Positions 16,628-25,850 are shown, numbered from the stretch's first letter. The stretch is 64,000 nt of DNA from a bacterium (GCA_024743115.1 JANSXC010000014.1:120813-184812); one strand, 5' to 3'. Notes: generated by a model not told the origin, from the sequence alone. Program-made: numbers and translations.

Positions 16628-17329
16628 TCAGGCCCAGGCCGCGTCGAAGATGCCACGGCGTTCGTCGCGTGGTTTGCTGTCGACCTTCAGCCAGTTCGAC
16701 TTCGCCTGGGCGTGGAACATCGTGAACACGTCGAGCATCCGCGCTCCATCCGGTCCGGCGACCACCTCGTGCACGTTGTCGCGCGTCCGACTCAGCGTCG
16801 AGAAGCGACCGGGCAGCAGCAGGTCGTCGCGCGTCTGCCGGATCTGGAACGTCGAGCCCTTCGGAGGCACCGGGTCGTCGCCGACGATGTCGAAGTTGCG
16901 GCAGCGGATCTCGCCGTCGACGCCGAGAATGACGCCATTGTAGTCGCGGTGATCGTGGTGCTCGAAGCCCTTGCCGGGATCGAGGTCGAACATGACCACG
17001 GCGAACTCGAGTGCCCGTGGGTGGACGCCACGGGCCTCGGCCTCGGTTCGTAGTTGCGCGTCGCACGCCGCTTTCGTCGGGACCTGCAGCCGCGCCATGA
17101 GTTCGGCGACACCCATCAAGTAGGCCTCCTCGAGTGGACCGCCGGCGGCGATGAACGCCTGCGCGCGCGGATAGCTGCGGGTGAAGAACTCCGCGAGGTC
17201 GATCGTGTCGGCGGGCAGCGGCTCCGGCGTTGCGCGGCTCGCTCCGCGGCCAGTCGCCCGACATGCGGAGAACGAGAACGCCGCCGCGAGCGTCGCCGCC
17301 GACAGCCGCAGCACGCTGCGTCGTGCCAT
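16628..17329 (-). CDS. Tat-type lipoprotein with cupin (thiol dioxygenase-like) domain
   Basis: The chosen ATG gives MARRSVLRLSAATLAAAFSFSAC: a twin-arginine-like motif followed by a lipobox, which favours export of a folded, metal-loaded protein. The 233 residues include FEHHDHRDYNGVILGVDGE, a cupin motif 1-like H-x-H-x4-N, and a second block SRTRDNVHEVVAG with the third His, followed by the strand MLDVFTMF. This spacing resembles the cysteine dioxygenase and PCO/ADO group, Fe(II) enzymes that oxidise thiols, but the assignment is by pattern only. An alternative is a non-catalytic cupin. The 98 bases before the upstream-lying polysaccharide lyase gene hold nothing obvious. Confidence 0.65.
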   Translation of the reverse strand: MARRSVLRLSAATLAAAFSFSACRATGRGASRATPEPLPADTIDLAEFFTRSYPRAQAFIAAGGPLEEAYLMGVAELMARLQVPTKAACDAQLRTEAEARGVHPRALEFAVVMFDLDPGKGFEHHDHRDYNGVILGVDGEIRCRNFDIVGDDPVPPKGSTFQIRQTRDDLLLPGRFSTLSRTRDNVHEVVAGPDGARMLDVFTMFHAQAKSNWLKVDSKPRDERRGIFDAAWA

Positions 17330-17540
17330 GGTGACGCCGTCGGCGACTTCGGCAGATGAAGTCGTATCGGAGAGAATCGCGTCGTTCCCGAATCGGTAGC
17401 TCATGCCCCATATGCGCAACGTGGGGCAGAAGTGCACCATGTGAATCCGACTTATTGACCCAGGCGGCCGGGCCTGCCCGATTCGCGGAAGCCCGCAAGC
17501 GGCGAGTCTTGGCGCCTGCGCCTGAGCTACCGCGCGTTGG

Positions 17541-19421
17541 TTACCGCTGCTTGGGCCACGCTGCGAGTGGCTCGGCGGTGCGCGAGTCTGGCCGGTTCCC
17601 TGCTCCGGGCATCAGGTGGACGGTCAGCCGCTCGGTCGAGTTCGAGCGAACCTCGACTTCGAAGCCCAGCATCCGCATGCCGCGGTTCGGCGCGTCGTGT
17701 TCCGCCGGCGGGTCAGCAACATCGTAGGTCGTCCATTCGGCGCCCGGCGGGGACACGATGTAGGCCTGGAGCACCTGGCCGGCCTGCTCTAGCGTCGCGG
17801 AGGCGCCGTCGAGCCGCGCGATTGCCGCGGTCACCATGCCCCAGCGCACCGTCGTGGATTCGCGGTCGGCGAGCGTCGCGACTTCATCCTGGACGATGAC
17901 GTTTCGGCCACGAAGACCGAAGCCGCGGCGCGCCTGACGCAATTGCCCGGCGTAGGGCGCGGACAGATCGAGGACCGTGTGCGGCATGGCGCCACCGGTC
18001 TCGAAGGTCAGGATTTCGCCACGTCCGTTCACTCGCTGCAGCGCGCCGTCGACCACGAGCGTGTTGTGCGAGTGATTGTTGAGTCGGAACACCGACCAGC
18101 GAGCGCTGTTCTGCGCGCGATCCCAGAGCCGAATGCCGCGCTGCTCGAGGTCGTTGTAGCTTTGCGATCCCAGATCATGGGCCCACCGCACGCCGTCGGC
18201 GTCGAGCACGAACGAGCCGATGTCCATGTGACCGTGATTCGCGTTCGGCGCACCGCCCTTCGTTGCGATGAAGGTAGCATCCGCATCCCAACTGCTGCGG
18301 TGCATCGTGACCGGCACCTTGCCGTCGGCCCGCCAATGCCGCGATCCTGGTTCGACAGGGCTCGACTTGCCGCTCCAGAGCAGCAGGAAGGGCAACAACC
18401 GGTTGGCGCCACCCGTGGTCGGTTTCGCGGTCGCGAGGAACGCATCGAGGGCCGGCTTCTCCTGCCAGAGCAACGTAGGCTGGGAACGCTGCGCGGCAAA
18501 CCACTGCATCGCCGGTGAAACGCGCCGCTTCGCGCCACCGTCCGAGTAGTTGAAGAACAGCCCGGTCGGTCCGGTGACGTGCAGGATGTAGTCGCCGGCT
18601 GCCGCGAAGCCCTGCGCCTGCGACAAGCCGAAGTCGCTGCCCAGAGCCGACTGCAGCGCGTCGAGCATCAGCACGTTGAAGGTGGTGCCGTACAGCCAGT
18701 AACCCGGGCCTTCGGGATAGGCGCCGTGGGGTTCGTATTCACGCATTGCCCGCGGCAGGTTCGCGCAGGCCCGCTCGATGATCCGGGCCGCCAGCTCGCG
18801 TTCATCCTCGATCACGGCAAGGGCGCCGAGGGTCAGTCCGCCATGACAGACCTGGTTCCAGTTGTTGGTGGTCGTGACCCACCAGCCGCCGGCGAGCGAG
18901 GCCCGCAATCCGTGTTCGACGATGGCCTCGCGAATCGTCGCGCGCGCCGCAGGTTCCATGGCGTCGTGCAGCCCGTCGTAGCCGATCGCGAGAGCTGCCG
19001 TCATCTCGCCGACATCCAGGAAGTGGCTCGGGTTCCAGTCCTCGAAGGCGGCCGCAGCCAGCATCTCGCGCTGGGCGCGCGCGGCGTAGCGCGGGTTCCC
19101 CGTCAGCCAATGCGCGAACGTGAGATACGTGACGCGTTTCAGGCAGGTGCGCGAGACGCCGAGCAAGCGCTTGCCGACTTTCTGGCGAACGACGGGCCTG
19201 GCGCTCTCGATGGCGTCCGCAGTTCGAATCACGAAGGACCTGGCGGCTCGCAGCGTGGGTTCGGCAGCGATCCGCTGGCGCATCGCATCGGCCCGTGCGG
19301 CGTCCAGGAACAGTCGCGGGTGCGCCTTTGGCGGCGCGGCCAACGCCTGCGCCAACGCCGGCTGCTGGGCATACGCGGCCGTCGATGCGGCCACGCCGAG
19401 TGCGAGCGCGAGTGATCTCAT
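17541..19421 (-). CDS. Heparinase II/III family protein (polysaccharide lyase-like)
   Basis: A 626-residue exported protein (signal MRSLALALGVAASTAAYAQQ). The N-terminal half is an (alpha/alpha) toroid: HPRLFLDAARADAMRQRIA, WNPSHFLDVGEMTAALAIGYDGL, NNWNQVCHGGLTLGALAV and YPEGPGYWLYGTTFNVLML. The C-terminal half is the beta-sheet heparinase II/III domain with NANHGHMDIGSFVLDADGVRWAHDLG and LNNHSHNTLVVDG. In PL12, PL15, PL17 and PL21 enzymes Tyr and His residues in these blocks (YPEGxxY and the GHxD segment) carry out beta-elimination of uronate polymers. The substrate here could be alginate, heparinoid or another anionic glycan. Transcription is away from the adjacent tRNA and the RIFT-barrel lipoprotein. 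Confidence 0.85.
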   Translation of the reverse strand: MRSLALALGVAASTAAYAQQPALAQALAAPPKAHPRLFLDAARADAMRQRIAAEPTLRAARSFVIRTADAIESARPVVRQKVGKRLLGVSRTCLKRVTYLTFAHWLTGNPRYAARAQREMLAAAAFEDWNPSHFLDVGEMTAALAIGYDGLHDAMEPAARATIREAIVEHGLRASLAGGWWVTTTNNWNQVCHGGLTLGALAVIEDERELAARIIERACANLPRAMREYEPHGAYPEGPGYWLYGTTFNVLMLDALQSALGSDFGLSQAQGFAAAGDYILHVTGPTGLFFNYSDGGAKRRVSPAMQWFAAQRSQPTLLWQEKPALDAFLATAKPTTGGANRLLPFLLLWSGKSSPVEPGSRHWRADGKVPVTMHRSSWDADATFIATKGGAPNANHGHMDIGSFVLDADGVRWAHDLGSQSYNDLEQRGIRLWDRAQNSARWSVFRLNNHSHNTLVVDGALQRVNGRGEILTFETGGAMPHTVLDLSAPYAGQLRQARRGFGLRGRNVIVQDEVATLADRESTTVRWGMVTAAIARLDGASATLEQAGQVLQAYIVSPPGAEWTTYDVADPPAEHDAPNRGMRMLGFEVEVRSNSTERLTVHLMPGAGNRPDSRTAEPLAAWPKQR

Positions 19422-19480
19422 CGTCCGAGCCAACTTGTCGTCGGAGGTTTCGGGACAAGGGCCAGGCCGCGAGTGAATGG

Positions 19481-19566
19481 TGCGAGAGAAGGGACTCGAA
19501 CCCTTATGGGCTGTAATGCCCGCGGGCACCTAAAGCCCGTGCGTCTGCCAATTCCGCCACTCTCGC
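19481..19566 (-). tRNA. tRNA-Leu (anticodon TAG)
   Basis: Cloverleaf with acceptor GCGAGAG/CTCTCGC, discriminator A, the long variable arm typical of leucine tRNA, and T-arm GGGTTCGAGTCCC. The anticodon stem CGGGC/GCCCG encloses loop TTTAGGT, giving anticodon TAG (+ strand 19530-19532). A genomic CCA follows at 19478-19480. Confidence 0.95.
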
Positions 19567-19729
19567 GTTGATCTCGGTGCCAAGCGGCCCGCAGAATGCA
19601 AGCTAGCCCGCCTCCTCCTCCGGTCCAAGCCCGGAATGAGACGGCTGCCGAGTCTCGGTTCAGGGCAATCACGGAGTGGACGATCTCTGTTGCGGCAGAG
19701 CACGACTGGCTCTGTTGCGGAGGGACACC

Positions 19730-22033
19730 ATGACTCACAACCTGCATCATTCAGCCTGTTCTGGCGGGCGGCTCTGGGCGCCGCTGCTTCTCGGCCTGCT
19801 CGCGGCCTGTGGTTCGGGAGGTGGTGATGGCGCCGGGTCCGGCGGCGGCGGCGGCGACCCCGGCAACGGTGGTGGCCCGGGCGGCAGCGGCGGAACGGGC
19901 AATCCGCTCGCGATTGCGCTCGAGTTCGAGGTTCACAACGAGCGCAGTACCGAACGGACGGAGACGATCCGGGCGTCGATACCGTTCCCGAAGGGCGGCT
20001 ATACGAGCACGGCCAACCTGATCGTCAGCGGCCATCAGACCGCGTGGGTGCCGATGCAGTTCTGGCCTGACGGCACGCTCAAGATGGCGCAGGCGCAGTT
20101 CACGGACACGTTGGCGGCGAACGAGAAGAAGTCGTACTCGGTCGCACGTGACGAAACCGCGCTGGCAGGCCCGTTCGAGCAGAACACGTGGGTTCAGCAG
20201 GCGGGGGGCGGTTTGCAGTTCGGTGCGGAGGTGAAGGACACCTTCGGGGTCGATTATCGCGGGCTCGCGAGTGGCACACCCGAAACGCTGCAGGAGACGC
20301 CGCTCGTGCGCGTGCAACGTTATCGCTCCTATCACGAGGCGCTCGGCGCGCCGGGCATCGGTCGCGACTATCTGACGTCGACGTTCTACGTGACCGAGTT
20401 CCGCGACATGCCGTTCGTCATGGTCGACTGGGTGCTCGGGAACGACTATCTCGGCTCGGACAATCCTGGCAGCAGCTCGGATCCGAACCTGCGGCCGCTC
20501 GGGGCGGTGGATGTCGAGCGCGCTTTGTTCCTCGTGAAGGGGCAGAACGCGTTGCTCGCCTACCGTCGAACGGAAGAGGGCATGGGCGACAACTTCAGCC
20601 ACAGCGACGGCTTCCGGGCCATCGAGGTGATGAGTGACACGTTCCTCGATGACGCGCAGACGCGGCGCTACCGCTTCATGCTGCGCTTGGAGCCGGGCAG
20701 CGCGAATCCGGCTGACATCGCGCGTTGGCAGGGGATTTCGTACGCGATGATGAACGCGCCGCTCTACGCGCTCGCGACGCAGCAGACATGGCAGGAAACC
20801 CGCGCCGCGGGCCTGCTCGGTGGCCCGATCGTCGGTCCGTCTGACGCCGAGTCGCGGGCGGTCGGCGAGTATCAGGGCTGGGAGGGCACGAACCACTTCG
20901 GAACCTGGGGCGCGCACGGCGACGTCAAGATCACCGCGACGACGGGCACGCCGCGCAACCATCCGCTGAGCCCGGAACTCGCGCATGCGATCCAGGGCAA
21001 CTACCCGCGGCTGCTGCAGAAGCTCGAAGGCATGGCCTGGGCGCAGGCGATGCGTCCGTACCACCTCTACGGCCTCGAGGTCGGTGCCGAACAGAAGCTG
21101 TTGCTCTGGGACGGTGTGCCGATCTACCCGGGATCGCGCGACCTCTCCCATGAGTCGCTCGGCCGACGCGCGCTCGTGAACAATGACCCCTACCCGCAGT
21201 ACCGCACCAACAACGTCGGCCAGCAGCGCGCGCATGGGTGGGAGCACTACGACCACGAGCACTTCTCGGTCGACCTGTTGTTCGACTACTGGTGCATCAG
21301 CGGTGACGAGTGGGCCAAGGAAGAGCTGCGCCAGCTCGGTGAGAGCTGCAAGGCGCTCATGCGGCTGCAGGACTACGCGACGGCGTACATGCAGGCGGCG
21401 CGTGCCGAGGGCTGGTGCATGCAGGCGTTCGCGCAGATCTACCAGGCTACGCAGGACGAGACGCTCAAGGACTACGCGATGCGGCGGGTGAACGAGATCA
21501 TCGATCCCAACCGCCAGACTTCGCACGCCAGCCGGGCGATGACGTTCCAGTCGAACTACATCGGCACCTACTTCCCGCTGACGCACCAGTTCTTCATGCC
21601 GTGGCAGCACGGCGCGGTGCTCTACGGCTTCCTGGGGGCCTACAACTGCTTCGACGAACCGGTGCTGCTACGGATCGCCGAGGACGTCGTGCCGATGCTC
21701 GACTACTCGTGGGTGACGAACTTCAACGACCCCAACTTCGGCAACGTGGCGCAGGGCCTGCGCTACTACGTGCCGATCAGCCACAACGGCAGTCCGATCC
21801 TGGCCAATCACTGGGACAGCACGCCGGGCATCGGGGTGCGCTGGGGCGACGCGCCGCTGGGTGGCGCGCACACCTTCCTCACGGTCGGCCTGTTCCATCT
21901 CGCGGATCTGACCCAGTCGAGCTCGGTTCGCAGCAGTGCGCTCAACTACGGCGGCCACCTGCTCGGCACGCTCTGGGACAACCGCCGCGGGAACAAGTGG
22001 AACTACTGCCTGCCCGCCGCCTACGACTTGTAG
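19730..22033 (+). CDS. RIFT-barrel domain lipoprotein, exo-rhamnogalacturonan-lyase-like
   Basis: A 767-residue lipoprotein. The ATG at 19730 has a GGAGGGA ribosome site and a lipobox LLAACG, followed by a Gly/Ser-rich spacer of about 45 residues. From about residue 60 the sequence LEFEVHNERSTERTETIRASIPFPKGG ... AWVPMQFWPDGTLKMAQAQF is typical of the RIFT-barrel/YetA-like N-terminal domain of exo-rhamnogalacturonan lyases. The later part is an alpha-helical toroid (HGWEHYDHEHFSVDLLFDYW, WCMQAFAQIYQATQDE). It probably binds or cleaves plant or algal polysaccharide on the cell surface. With the heparinase-like gene across the tRNA it suggests acidic glycan breakdown. The exact activity is not determined. 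Confidence 0.7.
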   Translation: MTHNLHHSACSGGRLWAPLLLGLLAACGSGGGDGAGSGGGGGDPGNGGGPGGSGGTGNPLAIALEFEVHNERSTERTETIRASIPFPKGGYTSTANLIVSGHQTAWVPMQFWPDGTLKMAQAQFTDTLAANEKKSYSVARDETALAGPFEQNTWVQQAGGGLQFGAEVKDTFGVDYRGLASGTPETLQETPLVRVQRYRSYHEALGAPGIGRDYLTSTFYVTEFRDMPFVMVDWVLGNDYLGSDNPGSSSDPNLRPLGAVDVERALFLVKGQNALLAYRRTEEGMGDNFSHSDGFRAIEVMSDTFLDDAQTRRYRFMLRLEPGSANPADIARWQGISYAMMNAPLYALATQQTWQETRAAGLLGGPIVGPSDAESRAVGEYQGWEGTNHFGTWGAHGDVKITATTGTPRNHPLSPELAHAIQGNYPRLLQKLEGMAWAQAMRPYHLYGLEVGAEQKLLLWDGVPIYPGSRDLSHESLGRRALVNNDPYPQYRTNNVGQQRAHGWEHYDHEHFSVDLLFDYWCISGDEWAKEELRQLGESCKALMRLQDYATAYMQAARAEGWCMQAFAQIYQATQDETLKDYAMRRVNEIIDPNRQTSHASRAMTFQSNYIGTYFPLTHQFFMPWQHGAVLYGFLGAYNCFDEPVLLRIAEDVVPMLDYSWVTNFNDPNFGNVAQGLRYYVPISHNGSPILANHWDSTPGIGVRWGDAPLGGAHTFLTVGLFHLADLTQSSSVRSSALNYGGHLLGTLWDNRRGNKWNYCLPAAYDL

Positions 22034-22055
22034 AGCGCGAACCTGAAGTCTGACC

Positions 22056-22664
22056 CTACGACGTCGCGCCCGGCTGCCATGCGATGCGGTGGCCGCAGGC
22101 GCAGACGAACTCGCCCGCCGGGAGATCGGCGGCTCCGCCGCGCGCGACCGTGAGTCCGCACGCGCAGACCACGCCGCGAAGGCGCGCGGGGTTGCCGGCC
22201 ACGAGAGCATGAGCCGGCACGGCGCGGGTCACGACGCTGCCCATGCCGACCATGCACCATGTGCCGAGCTCGAGCCCTGGGCCGATGGTGCTGTTGGCGC
22301 CGATCGTGGCGCCGTCACCGACATGGGTCGACAGGGTCGTCGCGGTGGGCTCGCTGGGGCGGAGCTGGGTGAGTTCGGGGTTCGTGGCGCGCGGTGTGCG
22401 GTCGTTGGTGAAGACCGTATGCGCCGCGACCATGACGCCCTTGCCGAGCGTGACGCCTGCGCACACGTAGACATTCGCGTTGAGTTTGCAGAGGTCGCCG
22501 ACCCGTGCGGTGCCCGCGATGTAGGTCTTCTCGCCGACGATGCAGTCGCTGCCGATCGCGGCGCCGGATCGCACGTGGACGTGATCCCAGATCGCCGTTC
22601 GGGCGCCGATCGTGACGTCGGGTTCGATCCGTGCCGTTGCATGAATCCGCGGCGCCTCGCTCAC
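22056..22664 (-). CDS. Left-handed beta-helix acyltransferase, WbpD-like, with C-terminal CxC pair
   Basis: The 202 residues contain hexapeptide repeats (VTIGARTAIWDHVHVRSGAAIGSDCIVGEKTYI, VYVCAGVTLGKGVMVAAHTVFTND, VGDGATIGANSTIGPGLELG). This is the fold of WbpD/WlbB N-acetyltransferases, which acetylate the 3-amino group of UDP-2-acetamido-3-amino-glucuronate. His86 in VAAHTVFTND fits the usual catalytic position. The last 40 residues are unusual: VCACGLTVARGG and FVCACGHRIAW look like a small zinc-binding hairpin. The GTG start overlaps the stop of the preceding oxidoreductase by four bases (GTGA), so the two are probably translationally coupled. Confidence 0.85.
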   Translation of the reverse strand: MSEAPRIHATARIEPDVTIGARTAIWDHVHVRSGAAIGSDCIVGEKTYIAGTARVGDLCKLNANVYVCAGVTLGKGVMVAAHTVFTNDRTPRATNPELTQLRPSEPTATTLSTHVGDGATIGANSTIGPGLELGTWCMVGMGSVVTRAVPAHALVAGNPARLRGVVCACGLTVARGGAADLPAGEFVCACGHRIAWQPGATS

Positions 22665-23671
22665 GGCGCGGGCTCCGCGGCTGGTTCGGGCACGGCGAGC
22701 CAGCGCTCCTGCTGTTCCGATTCGTAGGCGCGTTCGATCACGATCACCGAAGCGAGCGCATCGGCGTCGCCGATACGGGCCACGCGATTCGTTCGAATCC
22801 GCTGTGCGAAGTCATCGAGCTGCGCGGCGAACGCAGCGATCTTGTCGTAGCCGTCGCCGAAGCGCTGCCACGAATCTGCGCCGGTGCGTTGGCAGCGAGA
22901 TTCCTGCCAGCCGATCTCGATCGTGCCCGCGGTGCCGTGGATCCGCACGTAGGCGCTCGTCGCCTTGTGCACGCTCCAGGACAGGTCGATCGAGCCGAGT
23001 GCGCCGCTCTGGCTCTCGAACAACAGCCGCGCCGTGTCCTCGACTGCGATGTCCTGCGTCACGCGGCCGAACTGCGCCTGAATACGCGCGATCGGGCCCA
23101 GCAGGTAGCGCGCGACATCGACGGAGTGGCAGCCGTTGTCGATCAGGACGCCACCGCCGCTCTGCTCGGCGCGACTGTTCCAGCGCTGCGTCATGTCGAC
23201 GTGCGAGCAGAAGACGTTCTCGTAGAGCACGATGTCGCCGCAGAACGACTCGTCGAGCAGCCGGCGCGCCGCGAGTACATCGGCGGTGTAGCGGAACTTG
23301 CTGCCCATCATCAGGCAGCGGTCCGCGGCGCGGGCGGCGGCGAGCATCCGTTCGGCAGCGGCGACCGTCGGCGCGAGCGGCTTCTCGCAGAGCACGTGCA
23401 GTCCGCGGGCGAGCAGGTCGGTGGCGATTGCTTCGTGCGAGTCCGGCGGAGTCAGCACCAGCGCGGCGGTCGGGGCGAGATCGCTGGCCAGCAGCGCTGC
23501 GCAGTCCTCGAACACCGGGCATCCGGTCAGTTTCGCGAATGCGGCGCGCGCCGCCGGATCGGAGTCGACGCCCCCGATCAGCTCGAGCTCGGCGACGCGT
23601 TCCAGGGCCGCGACGTAGGCCCGGGCGATCCCGCCGCAGCCGATCAGGATCAACCGCACCGGGTCAGGCAC
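22661..23671 (-). CDS. Gfo/Idh/MocA-family NAD-dependent sugar dehydrogenase, WbpB-like
   Basis: The 336-residue enzyme opens with the Rossmann motif LILIGCGGIARAYVAALERV, then the family blocks HVLCEKPLAPTVAAAERML (catalytic E-K-P lysine) and GGGVLIDNGCHSVDVARYLLG (the G-x-x-x-D-x-G-x-H-x-x-D catalytic block). In WbpB the reaction oxidises C3 of UDP-GlcNAc uronate to the ketone used by the next aminotransferase. The GTG at 23671 overlaps the end of the aminotransferase gene by eight bases; an ATG at 23695 is an alternative. Position between the aminotransferase and acetyltransferase genes supports a shared pathway. Confidence 0.87.
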   Translation of the reverse strand: MPDPVRLILIGCGGIARAYVAALERVAELELIGGVDSDPAARAAFAKLTGCPVFEDCAALLASDLAPTAALVLTPPDSHEAIATDLLARGLHVLCEKPLAPTVAAAERMLAAARAADRCLMMGSKFRYTADVLAARRLLDESFCGDIVLYENVFCSHVDMTQRWNSRAEQSGGGVLIDNGCHSVDVARYLLGPIARIQAQFGRVTQDIAVEDTARLLFESQSGALGSIDLSWSVHKATSAYVRIHGTAGTIEIGWQESRCQRTGADSWQRFGDGYDKIAAFAAQLDDFAQRIRTNRVARIGDADALASVIVIERAYESEQQERWLAVPEPAAEPAP

Positions 23672-24875
23672 GGGCGAGCGCCCCGACGCTCTCACGGATC
23701 ACGCTGGCGACGTGGGCGATGTGCGCATCGGTGTAGCGTTCGTTGATCGGTAGGACCACGACGCGTTCGAGGCCGGCGACGGCACCGGGATAGTCGGCAC
23801 GCGAGAACGGCGGCATCGGCCCGTCGCGGCGTGGACTGTGGGCCAGCGGCATCGCGGTGACGGATGACTTCGACCAGTCTTGGAACAACTCGCACTCGAA
23901 GGCCGGCTTCTGCACGTACCGCGGGGCGCACGCGACGCCGGCCGCCCGCATGCGGCCGCCGAGCTCGACCGCGCCGCCGTCGATCACGTCGGCGTCCACA
24001 CCGAACGCGAACTTCCACCACGTGTGCGTGGCGTGCTCCGTGTCGCCGGGCAGATCGAGTCCGGCCACGTCCGTTAACTGCTCGCGCAGCGCCGCCGCCA
24101 CGGCCCGCCGTTTGGCGATCACGTCGTTGAGCTTCGGCAGCTGCGCGTTGGCGACTGCGCCCTGAAGCTCGGAGAGGCGGTAGTTCAGCGCCGGAAAGTA
24201 GTGGTCCGGTTTCGCGTCGCCGTAGCCCCAGGCCTTGTTCACCGCCAGGAACAGGCGGCGCGCGAGGATAGGATCGTTCGTCGTCGCGATCCCGCCTTCG
24301 CCGGTGGTGATGTGCTTGCCCTGCTGCAGGGAGAACGCCGCGAGCGTGCCGAACGTGCCGACCTTCTGGCCGCGCCAGGTGGCGCCGTAGGCCTGCGCGC
24401 AGTCCTCGATGATCGGCAGGTCGTGTTCTTTCGCGAGGGCGAGGATCGCGTCGAACTCGCAGGGCAGCCCGAACAGATGGGTGACGATGATCGCTTTGGT
24501 GCGCGCCGTCAGCTGGGCTGCAACCGTCTCGGCCGTGACGTTCAGGGTTTTCGGGTCGACGTCCGCGAACACCGGGATGCCGCCCTCGTAGAGGATCGGG
24601 GTGAGCGCGCCCATGTCGGTGATTGGGGTCGTGATGATCTCATCGCCGGCGCGAAGACCCAGAGTCTGAATGCAGACGTGGACCGCGGCCGAACCCGAGG
24701 CGCAGGCGACTGCATGGCCGGTTCCGAGCCAGTCCGCAAAACCACGCTCGAACTCGTCGACCTCGACCCCGCGGGTCGAGTTGAGCGTGCCGCGCTCGAT
24801 CACGGCGGCAAGGCGCGCGACCTCCTCGGGGCCGAGGGTGCGACCCGACTGATCGCCGTCAGAAGGCAGTTGCAC
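23664..24875 (-). CDS. DegT/DnrJ/EryC1/StrS sugar aminotransferase, WbpE-like
   Basis: The 403-residue PLP enzyme has FEDWLGT-type N-terminal sequence, the cofactor block ACASGSAAVHVCIQTLGL, GDEIITTPITDMG, EDCAQAYGATWRGQKVG (the Asp that contacts the pyridine nitrogen) and the Schiff-base lysine in SLQQGKHITTGEGG. Members transfer an amino group from glutamate to a keto-sugar nucleotide. With the overlapping dehydrogenase and acetyltransferase genes it fits the WbpE step. The start is GTG at 24875, only 16 bases after the membrane-protein gene, so all four genes probably form one operon. Confidence 0.88.
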   Translation of the reverse strand: MQLPSDGDQSGRTLGPEEVARLAAVIERGTLNSTRGVEVDEFERGFADWLGTGHAVACASGSAAVHVCIQTLGLRAGDEIITTPITDMGALTPILYEGGIPVFADVDPKTLNVTAETVAAQLTARTKAIIVTHLFGLPCEFDAILALAKEHDLPIIEDCAQAYGATWRGQKVGTFGTLAAFSLQQGKHITTGEGGIATTNDPILARRLFLAVNKAWGYGDAKPDHYFPALNYRLSELQGAVANAQLPKLNDVIAKRRAVAAALREQLTDVAGLDLPGDTEHATHTWWKFAFGVDADVIDGGAVELGGRMRAAGVACAPRYVQKPAFECELFQDWSKSSVTAMPLAHSPRRDGPMPPFSRADYPGAVAGLERVVVLPINERYTDAHIAHVASVIRESVGALARA

Positions 24876-24891
24876 TGCGTATCGGCCGCGC

Positions 24892-25644
24892 CTAACCCGG
24901 CCCCGGGCGCTGGTTGATGCGGACCGCGACGTGGCTGAGGAGGTCGTTCGTTGCCTTCTCGATGCGGCTCACGTTGGGCACGTTGTCGAGCACGATCGCC
25001 TTCTTGCTCGTCGCCGGCTGGAAGATCAGTCGGCCACTACGCAGCAGGATGTACTCCGCGATGTCGTAGATCTCCTTGTTCATCTCCAGACCCTCCGTCG
25101 ACCAGCGGCGGATGTCGCCGAGGTAGCCGTGGTGGTGCAGGATCTCGCGCGCGTTGACCTCGTAGTAGTTGAAGCGCGTGTTGATGAACACCAGCAGCAG
25201 TAGGAAGCCCATGCCGGCACTGAGGAAGCCGTAGAATCCGGTGTTCATCGAGATCTCGATCGATTCGAGCACGCGGCTGAGGAAGTTGGTGACCTCCCAC
25301 TTGCTGTCGATCCAGAGCACGAGCAGCACGGCCGCGATCACGCCGATCAGGATCGTGATCGACTTGATGCGCGAGAAGTCGAACGAGAACACGAGCAGGT
25401 TCATGAAGAACACGCCCATGAAGATGTTGCCGAGCGTGACCGAGGACACGGCCTCGAGCTCCAGCCACGACAGCAGGAAGAAAATCGTCGCGACGATGAA
25501 CGTCGGGTAGAGGAAGACGACCTTCGGCCAGGGGCGAACGATCACGCTCTCTGGCGCCGACGAGTGCGTCGGGGTGGGGGCCGCGGCGGGTTTCGCTGCG
25601 GCGGGGGAGGGGCTCGGGTTGGCTGGCTGTTCGGTCTCGCTCAT
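24892..25644 (-). CDS. Integral membrane protein of unknown function
   Basis: The 250-residue protein begins with a low-complexity Pro/Ala segment (MSETEQPANPSPSPAAAKPAAAPTPT), then four hydrophobic segments: VVFLYPTFIVATIFFLLSW, LGNIFMGVFFMNLLVFSF, ITILIGVIAAVLLVLWI and FYGFLSAGMGFLLLLVFI. A soluble C-terminal domain follows (YYEVNAREILHHHGYLGDIRRW ... IFQPATSKKAIVLDNVPNVSRIE). I do not recognise a named family. It is the first gene of a run with the sugar-nucleotide cassette, so a role in envelope or polysaccharide biogenesis is possible but not shown. Confidence 0.7.
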   Translation of the reverse strand: MSETEQPANPSPSPAAAKPAAAPTPTHSSAPESVIVRPWPKVVFLYPTFIVATIFFLLSWLELEAVSSVTLGNIFMGVFFMNLLVFSFDFSRIKSITILIGVIAAVLLVLWIDSKWEVTNFLSRVLESIEISMNTGFYGFLSAGMGFLLLLVFINTRFNYYEVNAREILHHHGYLGDIRRWSTEGLEMNKEIYDIAEYILLRSGRLIFQPATSKKAIVLDNVPNVSRIEKATNDLLSHVAVRINQRPGPG

Positions 25645-25850
25645 GCAGGGTCTCCGGAAGACTCTACGTATAGGTGGCCGAGCATTGTGGGAAACCTGCC
25701 GTGGCATTGCCAGACCGCGTGCGAGAACGGGTCACGCAGACCGCGATGGCAAGGAGCCGATCGCGCCGGTGTGCTGGGTGGATTGGCTGCTCGGAGGGCG
25801 GTTTTGGGGATTTCACGGCGGCGCCTGGCCAGGGATTGCGCGTTGTTGGC

